Part shown: in pieces, positions 1 through 6,545 of the stretch
How positions within the stretch are numbered: position 1 is the stretch's first letter
How the letters are laid out: each line of letters begins with the position of its first letter
Assembly (NCBI GenBank): GCA_008501835.1
Contig: QQUB01000188.1
Span: 1 to 9,719, forward strand
Source of the DNA: Bacteroidota bacterium
GTDB taxonomy: Bacteria > Bacteroidota > Bacteroidia > Chitinophagales > Saprospiraceae
Direction: 5' to 3'
DNA: 9,719 bases
Position numbers and translations under genes: made by a program
Notes under the pieces: generated by a model
Told to the model about the DNA's origin: nothing
The model's database searches: none
The model's input: the letters and a program-made list of their open reading frames with translations, nothing else

Positions 1-252
1 GAGCAGCAAAAGAAACGCTCTACAGAAGTGAGTTTAGAAGGCGCGCGGGACAGGCTGAATCCCATATTGATGACAGCTCTAACCACTGCTCTGGCATTGA
101 TCCCATTGGCATTGGCACATGACCAAAGTGGAAATGAAATTCAGAGCCCTATGGCGCTTGTCATATTAGGTGGGTTGATTTCCGCTACCTTTTTGAATTT
201 GCTGGTGATACCCGGTGTTTATTATTTGATGAGAAGGAATAGAAGGGAGTAA
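1..252 (+). CDS. Heavy-metal efflux RND permease, C-terminal fragment
   Basis: This is the 3' end of a gene that begins before the window. The frame is open from base 1 (EQQKKRSTEVSLEGARDRLN...) to the TAA at 250-252, giving 83 codons. The visible part covers the end of the second transmembrane bundle of an RND transporter of the CusA/CzcA (HME) type. It has the typical run RLNPILMTALTTALALIPLA, then a short loop with GNEIQSP, then the last membrane helix (ALVILGGLISATFLNLLVIP) and a short basic cytoplasmic tail (MRRNRRE). The complete permease at 1699-6009 has the equivalent run RLRPVLMTASVASFGFLPMA and the equivalent last helix, so the two are paralogues. This one stops right after the last helix and carries no TolC extension. 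HME-RND proteins export metal cations from the periplasm or cytoplasm using the proton gradient. The metal cannot be told from this fragment. The gene converges on the efflux operon on the other strand. Confidence 0.88.
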   Translation, partial: EQQKKRSTEVSLEGARDRLNPILMTALTTALALIPLALAHDQSGNEIQSPMALVILGGLISATFLNLLVIPGVYYLMRRNRRE

Positions 253-272
253 TGTTTGAGTTTTAATATGCA

Positions 273-429
273 GAGGCTGTCTCATAAGTAAATTTCACGC
301 AGATAACGCAGAAGAACGCAGATAGAAACTTGGAAAAAAATAATTAAATCTGCGAAAATCTGCGTAATCCGCGTGAGATAAAGCAAAATTTCCCACCGAA
401 GTTTATGTTTTTACTAAGGAGAGAGCCTT
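273..429. repeat. CGCAGA hairpin repeat with terminal inverted repeats, copy 1
   Basis: A roughly 155-bp non-coding element fills the gap between two convergent stop codons (252 and 454). Its ends are imperfect inverted repeats: 274-292 (AGGCTGTCTCATAAGTAAA) pairs with 410-428 at 16 of 19 positions. Inside lies a long hairpin: arm 294-324 (starting TTCACGCAGATAACGCAGA) against arm 347-378 (ending ATCCGCGTGAGA), with an A/T-rich loop. Each arm holds CGCAGA-type units three times. About 31 bp of A/T-rich sequence separates the hairpin from the right end. Copy 2 at 8281-8428 has the same order, spacing and left end. No transposase and no clear target-site duplication are visible. It resembles a MITE or REP-like element, and a role as a bidirectional terminator is also possible. 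I do not recognise a named family. Confidence 0.75.
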
Positions 430-453
430 CCAAACAGACAGCCTTGAAACGCC

Positions 454-1689
454 TCAATGCTCATGCTTCAATTCCCCCGCTTTGGATTGCGCGTAAACAA
501 AATAGGCACCTTCCGTAACAATTTTCATGCCATCAGGAATTTCCTGGATCAATTTCACGGAAGTGAATCCTTTGTCTGTAGTTCCCGGCAAAATCATAAC
601 TCTGTTAAAGATCACTTCGTCGTCAGTTTGGTCGGGATTCGCATAATAGATGTAAGAGGAGGCTCCGTCCTTGATGATAGCTGCTTCTGGAAGTGCTTCT
701 ACCGTATGATCATTTAGCCAGATCTTCGCTTCTACAAATATATCCCTGATAAACCGTGGGCGTTCTTCTTGCATATGCCCATGAATGCGTACCGTTTTAT
801 TCTCAATGTTGAATTCTTTACCAATGATATGGACCTCCCCTTCATAAACGGTATTACCCATGGCCGGAACGATATAACTGATTCTTTGATCTTCCTTTAT
901 ATGGGCGATATCTTTCTCAAAGACATCTAGTTCGAGATGCAAATGCCCCTCGTTAATAATCTCCATCAATTCCTGTTCTGGTGTGACGTACATGCCGTCA
1001 TGCATCACAAGAGAAGTGATATACCCAGTCATGGGTGCATGGATAGCAATTCGCTCCGTAATATTGTCAGGGGACATTTCTGCAACATTAATTCCCAGGT
1101 ATTCCAATTGTTTGCCAATACCTTTAAGCGTGGCGGTTTTTATACTCACATCTGAATTCAACTTTTGCAAGTTTTTGACAACGCCGGCGCTGGCTTCCAC
1201 CAAAGTTTTTTGACGCTCAAGTTCAAGTTTCAGAAAAGAAAGCTCCGCTTCCGTTTCCAGGTATTGCTGTTGCAGTTGTATGAATTCCGGGTTTTCAAGG
1301 TAGGCCATTATTTCATCTTTCCTCACATAGCTGCCTTCGACATACTTCTTGCTGTCTTTGATAAAACCGTTGGCTCTGGTATTTACAGAGGTAATGCCGT
1401 TAGGAGGTACCCCCATGGCACCCGTGGCACTCACGAAATCATTGATTTTTAATTGAGAAAAATCTCCAAGAGTGATATTCATGGTTTTCACTTGTTGTAC
1501 AGTTAAGTGGACTTCTCCTTCTTCGTGATCCGGTTCAGTATGGGTATCTTCCGTATGATCATTGTGATCACTATGGTCATGATCGTGAACATGATCATCT
1601 ATGCTTGCCTCATTGTTATTGCAGGCAATAATCGACACCATTACGATGGCGAATAAAAAATATCTTACACTTTTATTTATTGTTTGCAT
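454..1689 (-). CDS. RND efflux periplasmic adaptor lipoprotein (CusB/CzcB-like membrane-fusion protein)
   Basis: This is the membrane-fusion subunit that links the inner-membrane RND pump to the outer-membrane channel in a heavy-metal efflux complex. Counted from the GTG at 1692, the 412-residue product has a lipoprotein signal peptide (hydrophobic about 11-23, lipobox IIA|C, lipidated Cys24). A His/Asp-rich linker follows (about 32-62; nine His, e.g. DDHVHDHDHSDHNDHTEDTH), which probably binds metal. Then come the barrel-sandwich/lipoyl halves (about 100-130 and 210-240) flanking an alpha-helical hairpin (about 133-200), and beta-barrel and membrane-proximal domains (about 245-400). The C-terminus is again His-containing (KHEH). 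The size is normal for CusB/CzcB. I prefer ATG 1689 over GTG 1692, which directly follows the stops; the proteins differ by one residue. The gene starts 9 nt after the stop of the permease gene, so the two are almost certainly cotranscribed. No Shine-Dalgarno sequence is evident, as is usual in Bacteroidota. No CusF-like domain is fused. Confidence 0.93.
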   Translation of the reverse strand: MQTINKSVRYFLFAIVMVSIIACNNNEASIDDHVHDHDHSDHNDHTEDTHTEPDHEEGEVHLTVQQVKTMNITLGDFSQLKINDFVSATGAMGVPPNGITSVNTRANGFIKDSKKYVEGSYVRKDEIMAYLENPEFIQLQQQYLETEAELSFLKLELERQKTLVEASAGVVKNLQKLNSDVSIKTATLKGIGKQLEYLGINVAEMSPDNITERIAIHAPMTGYITSLVMHDGMYVTPEQELMEIINEGHLHLELDVFEKDIAHIKEDQRISYIVPAMGNTVYEGEVHIIGKEFNIENKTVRIHGHMQEERPRFIRDIFVEAKIWLNDHTVEALPEAAIIKDGASSYIYYANPDQTDDEVIFNRVMILPGTTDKGFTSVKLIQEIPDGMKIVTEGAYFVYAQSKAGELKHEH

Positions 1690-1698
1690 CACTTATTA

Positions 1699-4600
1699 TT
1701 ATTGATTTGAAAGAAACTGATAAAGGGCTACAGCCTGGTTGTAGGCTAATACCTGCTCCCAATAACTTTTATTGTTACTGGCCAGGAGGTTTAGTGTATT
1801 CAATAATTCTAAATAGGAAATTTCCCCGGCCTGGTAATTCAATTCAGAGATTCGCGCGATCTCCGGATTGATGGACTCCAGCTGCTCCTGGTAATATTGA
1901 ACCCCTTCCCGATAAAGCTCGATAGAGTTTTGTACGGAGAGTAATTGTCTGTTAGCCTTGATTTGTTGTGCTTCCAATTGGGCCTGAGCCATATCTGCCT
2001 GAATTTTTTGTGCTTCCACCTTCTGCTTCTGAGGTTTACGGAATAGCGGAATTTCAACCCCGGCCTGAAGACCGCTCAGCCAGCCTCCGTCAAAAAAATT
2101 CTGAGCTGCATAGCCGATATTAAATTCAGGTTTTAAACTGGCTTTTTCAACGCTGATTAAAGCCTTTTGAATCAATATTTCCTGACTGGCCATTTGCACT
2201 TCCAGTGGAATGGGTCGGATGCCAAGCTGGAAATTGTGTAATGGAAAATCTTCCTGAGTGGTAATATCCTCCGAAGTATTCAGTAATACTTTGAGTTGTT
2301 GCTCCAGAGTAGTTATTTCCATATTGATCTGACGGTCCAGTAATTCAAATTCATTCATTTCTGCCTGAAGGGTCAGCATCTCTATGACATTGGCCTCTCC
2401 AGCTTCAACGCGAATTTTGGCCAATTCGTAATAACTGGAATAAATCGCTACAAGTTCATGGTAAAGTGGGTGCAATGATTTCCGTTGCTGTAGTTCAAAA
2501 TAGACCGTGCGGACATCCAGCCTCAGCTCATTGGCCGTAAGGTCCTTTTGAAGCAAATTGATTTTGACCACTTCATCCTGGAAATTATTATTGGCTTTGA
2601 ATGTGGCCGGGTTACCTAATGACTGTACTACGCCAATCTGATTGACACGTTGTCCGTTTTCCCGAAACATCCCATCTCCTGCATAACTGATTTCAGTCGC
2701 GCCCGGACTGTATTTGATGTTCTGTAAAGCCATGCTTTGCTGAATTTGTAAATCCGCAGCTTTGATGGCCGGGTGATTTACCAATGCAATGTTTACTGCT
2801 TCATCAACAGTTATTGGACGGGGTTGAGCGATGGACCCCAGACTTATTAATAAGAAAGGCAGTAAAAAGACTCCGGATTTTAAAGCGGTACCCGTATTTC
2901 GGCGATTTTCTTTCCAATGTGCCAGCCAGCTATATAAAATTGGTAATACCACCAGCGTTAGGAATGTAGCAGTAATCAAACCACCAATGACTACTGTGGC
3001 CAAAGGACGTTGAACTTCTGCACCGCCGGAGGTAGACAATGCCATAGGCAGGAAACCAAATGAAGCAACTGATGCCGTCATCAATACGGGTCTTAAACGA
3101 ACGGTTGTACCTTCGATTATACGTTCTTTTATATTGGTCATGCCTTCATTTTTTAGTTGATTAAAATAACTTATCAAAACTATTCCGTTAAGAACAGCCA
3201 CGCCAAACAGAGCAATGAAACCAATGCCTGCCGAAATGCTGAAAGGCATCCCCCGCAGTTCAAGAGCCCATACCCCTCCGATAGCTGATAAGGGGATGGC
3301 ACTGAATATCAGTAAAGCCTGGGAAAATGACCCGAAGGTGAAATACAGTAATACAAAAATGAGTCCGAGTGCTATCGGGACAGCTACCATCAATCGGGCA
3401 TTGGCAGCTTTGAGGTTTTCAAACTGCCCTCCATAGGTGAAGTAATAACCTGAGGGTAATTCCACCTTTTCGTCCAATGCACCGCGAATGCTTTCAACCA
3501 GGGACTCAACGTCTGTATTACCAACATTCACGCCAATGATAATCCTGCGATTTGTGTTGTCTCTGGAAATCTGCATTGGAGCGTCAATAAGGTCAACATC
3601 AGCTACTGCCTGTAAAGGAACCTGGGTACCGTTATCAAGAGTGATGTATAGGCTTTTTACATTTTCCAGATCCTTTCGGAAGGATTCATCCAGTCTGACT
3701 ACCAGATCAAATCGCCTTTCTCCTTCATAAATGATCCCGGCCTGTTCTCCTGCAAAGGCGGCACGAACTACCTGGTTCACATCCTTGACCTGGAGACCAT
3801 ACTGAGCCATTTTATCATACCTGAAATTGATAATGATCTGTGGCATGCCAATGGTTTGTTCCACATTGACTGTACCTACACCATCAATGGAGGAAATGAC
3901 CTTTTCAGCTTCCTTGGCCTTTTTGTACAGCAGGTCCAGATCATCTCCATAAAGTTTGATCGCAATATCTGCCTTGGCGCCCGTCATCAATTCGTTAAAA
4001 CGTAATTGGATGGGTTGTGAAAATTCATAACCTACACCGGGGATGACACTCAGAGATTCCTCGATTTTTTCAAACATTTCCTGCCGGTTGGAAGCTGAGG
4101 TCCATTCCGACTTGGGTTTCATTACAAGGATGAAATCGCCAATTTCCACCGGCATGGGATCTGTTGGGATTTCAGCAGCTCCGATATTGGTGACCACATC
4201 TTCAATCTCGGGGAATTCATCGAGGAGTTTTTCCTGTATCAACTGCGATATTTCAATACTTTGAGACAGGGATGTTCCTGGTGGTAAGATTTGCTGCATC
4301 GCCAGGTCCCCTTCTTCCAATGTAGGGATGAATTCTCCGCCCATTCTGTTGAATACTGCAAGGGTGATGATGAAAAGCCCAACGGTAGCTATCACAAAAA
4401 GAGCTTTGAATTTCAGGGCAAGATTCAATATAGGGCTGTACAGTCGTTGGTTGAAAGCCATGACCCTGTCGGCAATTGTTTTTTTATTGGATACCTTTTT
4501 ATTCAGAAATAAAGCTGACATCATGGGCACATAGGTCAGCGAAAGAACCAAAGCACCACCAATGGCCAGCATTACTGTTTGGGCCATGGGTTTGAACATC

Positions 4601-6009
4601 TTTCCTTCGATGCCAACAAGTGCAAGGATAGGGATGTAAACCATTAAAATGATGATCTCTCCAAATGCAGCGGAGTTTCTGATTTTTTGTGTTGCTGTTT
4701 TTACCTCACCATCCATCTGAACCGGAGTGAGGGTTTTTCCCGCCGAAGTTACCTGCAACCGATGGACAATGGATTCTACAATGATAACAGCTCCATCCAC
4801 AATCAACCCAAAATCAATGGCACCCAAACTCATCAGGTTAGCAGAAATCCCAAATATGTTCATCATGGCAACCGCGAACAACATAGATAAGGGAATAACG
4901 GAAGATACAATCAAGCCCGCCCGCCAGTTACCCAGCATTATCACGAGGATGAAAATTACAATAAGACCACCTTCCAGTAGGTTTTTCTGAACCGTGCCGA
5001 TGGCCGTGGATACCAGTTTGTCCCGGACGAGATAAGGCTCGATAACCACCCCTTCCGGCAATGACTTTTGAATCTGCTCAACTCTTTCTTTAATCCTTTC
5101 AGTAACAGTGGAAGCATTGGCACCTTTTAACATCATAACCTTGCCACCCACGGCTTCCTCCCCGTCCCGGGTAAGGGCTCCATAACGGGGTGCCTTTCCG
5201 AACTGAACCTTGGCTACATCCTTGATCAAAATGGGACGACCATTACGCACATCCACCACGATGTTTTCAAGATCAGCTATGGATTTGATAACACCATTCG
5301 TACGGATGTAATAGGTGCTTGGATTTTTTTCGATGTATGCACCCCCGGTATTTTCGTTGCTGCTTTCAAGCGCTTCAAAAACATCGGTAATACTGATACC
5401 AATGGATTTGAGCATAGAAGGATTTACCGCAACCTCGTATTGCTTGAGGAATCCCCCCATGGTATTGACTTCCACAACACCTTCAATCCCGGATAGTTGT
5501 CGCTTGACAATCCAGTCCTGAATGGTGCGTAAATCAGTGATTGAATACTGGTCTTCATATCCATCTTCGGTCCGGACAACGTATTGATAAATTTCTCCAA
5601 GTCCTGTGGAAATTGGAGCCATTTCCGGAGTGCCCAAACCATCGGGAATATTTTCTTCAGCTTCTTTCAGGTACTCGCCAACCAGCTGGCGGGCAAGATA
5701 AATGTCCATGTTTTCTTCAAAGACAATAGTCACAACCGATAGCCCGAATCTGGAAATAGATCGGATTTCAACCAACTGCTGAATATTCTGAAGAGAGAGT
5801 TCAACGGGGGCCGTTATAAATTGCTCGACCTCCTGGGTAGCCAGCGTCGGGGAAATGGTGATAACCTGAACCTGATTGTTTGTGATGTCAGGAACCGCAT
5901 CAACGGGTATTTGACGCAGGGAGTAAAGTCCCCAAATCGTAAGGGCTGCTACCAATAGCCCGATAACAAACTTATTCTGGATAGAATAAGCAATAATTTT
6001 ATCAAACAT
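1699..6009 (-). CDS. CzcA/CusA-type heavy-metal RND permease fused to a TolC-like outer-membrane efflux protein
   Basis: This 1436-aa protein joins two normally separate pump subunits in one uninterrupted frame. Residues 1 to about 1035 form a complete HME-RND permease: TM1 (about 12-30), a porter/docking domain, TM2-6 (about 340-500), TM7 (about 535-552), a second porter domain, and TM8-12 (about 872-1030). TM4 has D399 and D405 and E412 in GAIDFGLIVDGAVIIVE, the proton-relay pattern of CzcA-type divalent-cation pumps. The position matching the CusA Met672 ligand appears to be Glu673 (NELMTGAK), which argues against a Cu(I)/Ag(I) pump; this alignment is from memory. After a basic stretch (HWKENRR) comes a second signal-peptide-like segment (1044-1061), then a TolC/OEP domain (1062-1436) with two coiled-coil-rich repeats. 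Fusions of this kind occur in other Bacteroidota. The start is ATG at 6009, 68 nt after the upstream small gene. The frame ends in three tandem TAA codons (1693-1701). With the adaptor gene just downstream, the operon encodes a full tripartite pump. Confidence 0.93.
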   Translation of the reverse strand: MFDKIIAYSIQNKFVIGLLVAALTIWGLYSLRQIPVDAVPDITNNQVQVITISPTLATQEVEQFITAPVELSLQNIQQLVEIRSISRFGLSVVTIVFEENMDIYLARQLVGEYLKEAEENIPDGLGTPEMAPISTGLGEIYQYVVRTEDGYEDQYSITDLRTIQDWIVKRQLSGIEGVVEVNTMGGFLKQYEVAVNPSMLKSIGISITDVFEALESSNENTGGAYIEKNPSTYYIRTNGVIKSIADLENIVVDVRNGRPILIKDVAKVQFGKAPRYGALTRDGEEAVGGKVMMLKGANASTVTERIKERVEQIQKSLPEGVVIEPYLVRDKLVSTAIGTVQKNLLEGGLIVIFILVIMLGNWRAGLIVSSVIPLSMLFAVAMMNIFGISANLMSLGAIDFGLIVDGAVIIVESIVHRLQVTSAGKTLTPVQMDGEVKTATQKIRNSAAFGEIIILMVYIPILALVGIEGKMFKPMAQTVMLAIGGALVLSLTYVPMMSALFLNKKVSNKKTIADRVMAFNQRLYSPILNLALKFKALFVIATVGLFIITLAVFNRMGGEFIPTLEEGDLAMQQILPPGTSLSQSIEISQLIQEKLLDEFPEIEDVVTNIGAAEIPTDPMPVEIGDFILVMKPKSEWTSASNRQEMFEKIEESLSVIPGVGYEFSQPIQLRFNELMTGAKADIAIKLYGDDLDLLYKKAKEAEKVISSIDGVGTVNVEQTIGMPQIIINFRYDKMAQYGLQVKDVNQVVRAAFAGEQAGIIYEGERRFDLVVRLDESFRKDLENVKSLYITLDNGTQVPLQAVADVDLIDAPMQISRDNTNRRIIIGVNVGNTDVESLVESIRGALDEKVELPSGYYFTYGGQFENLKAANARLMVAVPIALGLIFVLLYFTFGSFSQALLIFSAIPLSAIGGVWALELRGMPFSISAGIGFIALFGVAVLNGIVLISYFNQLKNEGMTNIKERIIEGTTVRLRPVLMTASVASFGFLPMALSTSGGAEVQRPLATVVIGGLITATFLTLVVLPILYSWLAHWKENRRNTGTALKSGVFLLPFLLISLGSIAQPRPITVDEAVNIALVNHPAIKAADLQIQQSMALQNIKYSPGATEISYAGDGMFRENGQRVNQIGVVQSLGNPATFKANNNFQDEVVKINLLQKDLTANELRLDVRTVYFELQQRKSLHPLYHELVAIYSSYYELAKIRVEAGEANVIEMLTLQAEMNEFELLDRQINMEITTLEQQLKVLLNTSEDITTQEDFPLHNFQLGIRPIPLEVQMASQEILIQKALISVEKASLKPEFNIGYAAQNFFDGGWLSGLQAGVEIPLFRKPQKQKVEAQKIQADMAQAQLEAQQIKANRQLLSVQNSIELYREGVQYYQEQLESINPEIARISELNYQAGEISYLELLNTLNLLASNNKSYWEQVLAYNQAVALYQFLSNQ
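2827..2880 (-). other. Internal signal-peptide-like segment at the permease/TolC junction
   Basis: Residues 1044-1061 of the fusion protein read KSGVFLLPFLLISLGSIA and are followed by QPRPITVDEAV, the usual start of a mature TolC-family protein. The segment has a positive n-region (HWKENRR and K1044), a hydrophobic core, and a -3/-1 pair of S and A before Gln, a common signal peptidase I site in Bacteroidota. RND permeases end in the cytoplasm, so this segment would re-enter the membrane and export the TolC part, after which cleavage would free it for the outer membrane. The motif is seen directly; cleavage is inferred. Confidence 0.6.
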
Positions 6010-6049
6010 TCTGAGTTAATGTTTTAGTTAATCAAGAAAATGCATGCAA

Positions 6050-6068
6050 GTGGGCACAATAATCCCAC
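6050..6068 (-). other. Small hairpin between the His/Cys-rich gene and the RND fusion gene
   Basis: A perfect 5-bp stem (GTGGG at 6050-6054 with CCCAC at 6064-6068) and a 9-nt loop lie in the 68-nt leader between the small gene and the permease start. On the transcribed strand there is no good T-run after it, so it is not a convincing terminator. It could modestly alter relative expression within the operon, or be chance. The palindrome TGCATGCA lies next to it at 6041-6048. Confidence 0.25.
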
Positions 6069-6077
6069 GAAAAATGA

Positions 6078-6419
6078 TTAACCAAGTCGAGGTGGTTGCC
6101 AAATGGTATCGAGAAATGAAGAAGTGATAATGTTTCCCAAAAAAGAAGTATTATTTGTGGTGGAAATAGCCGGAGGATGGATAACCATAGGGGGTTCTTC
6201 CTCCGTGTTAAGACTTATTGAACAACAGCTGCAGGAACAAAAAGGGGAGCAAAAATCATCATCGCAGGTGTTTGAATGATGCTCATGATCAGAGTGATGT
6301 TCATGTTCAATTTCAAACAGGCTATAAGCCATTTCAACAATATTATTGCCTCCATCTCCACATGGCAGAAAAGCCAGGAGCAGCAGGTAAACTGATAATA
6401 TGTGTATTTTTATTTTCAC
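6078..6419 (-). CDS. Small exported His/Cys-rich protein (DUF6660-like) heading the efflux operon
   Basis: This is a short protein of 113 aa from the GTG at 6419, or 116 aa from the TTG at 6428. It has a basic N-terminus and one hydrophobic signal segment (IHILSVYLLLLAFLPC), so it is probably exported. Next come a His-rich stretch (EHEHHSDHEHHSN) and a Cys cluster (CDDDFCSPFCSCSCC), then a low-complexity linker ending in IWQPPRLG. From memory, the Cys cluster and terminal IWQPP motif match Bacteroidota proteins annotated DUF6660, which often precede CusA/CzcA genes. The function is not established; a periplasmic metal-binding or sensing role is inferred from residue content and position. The lipobox match is poor (FLPC). 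I prefer GTG 6419 because TTG 6428-6426 coincides with the last three bases of the putative -7 promoter element. With that promoter the message would be almost leaderless. The stop lies 68 nt before the permease start. Confidence 0.65.
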   Translation of the reverse strand: MKIKIHILSVYLLLLAFLPCGDGGNNIVEMAYSLFEIEHEHHSDHEHHSNTCDDDFCSPFCSCSCCSISLNTEEEPPMVIHPPAISTTNNTSFLGNIITSSFLDTIWQPPRLG

Positions 6420-6425
6420 CGTCCA

Positions 6426-6456
6426 CAAAGGTAAGAAGGAAATGAATGCAATTCAA
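6426..6456 (-). promoter_or_regulatory. Putative Bacteroidota-type promoter of the efflux operon
   Basis: On the minus strand the -7 element TACCTTTG (6433-6426) matches the Bacteroidota consensus TAnnTTTG exactly. A TTG at 6456-6454 lies 20 nt upstream, near the expected spacing of the -33 element. Transcription would then begin at about 6422-6419, immediately before the start of the small His/Cys-rich gene. The match is seen in the sequence; activity is inferred. The -33 element overlaps the palindrome at 6446-6462. Confidence 0.55.
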
Positions 6457-6462
6457 TTGCAT
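6446..6462. promoter_or_regulatory. Perfect palindrome, candidate operator in the divergent promoter region
   Basis: ATGCAATTCAATTGCAT is a perfect inverted repeat with 8-bp arms around a single central C. It lies in the 117-bp gap between the efflux operon and the divergent gene for the secreted thioredoxin-like protein. It covers the putative -33 region of the efflux promoter, as expected of a dimeric regulator's operator. No regulator gene is visible in the window, so the binding protein is unknown. Confidence 0.45.
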
Positions 6463-6545
6463 AGTTATTTTTTTAATATAGAAAGGCTTACAGTTTTTGA
6501 TGTCCCAAATTTTTCCTATAATTACTTAAACAACTATCTCATGTA

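Noticed and set aside
294..378. CRISPR-like short repeats (CGCAGA units)
   Set aside because: The units are 6-10 bp, irregularly spaced, and arranged as an inverted repeat rather than direct repeats with unique spacers.
1555..1600. Repeated ATGATCA/TGATCA-like motifs resembling an operator array
   Set aside because: They are explained by codons for alternating His and Asp in the adaptor's metal-binding linker.
1699..2880. A separate TolC gene next to the permease, merged by a sequencing error
   Set aside because: The frame is continuous, with a basic linker and signal-like junction and no stop or start nearby. Similar fusions are known in Bacteroidota, so a real fusion is the simpler reading.
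1839..5729. Many open frames of 60-87 codons on both strands inside the RND fusion gene
   Set aside because: They lie in other frames of a gene with strong family resemblance along its full length, have no recognisable domains, and have implausible compositions.
6480..6545. Promoter for the plus-strand secreted protein
   Set aside because: No TAnnTTTG element with a properly spaced upstream TTG was found. A TATAAT-like stretch (6518-6523) exists, but its spacing from the nearest TTGATG is too short to support a call.
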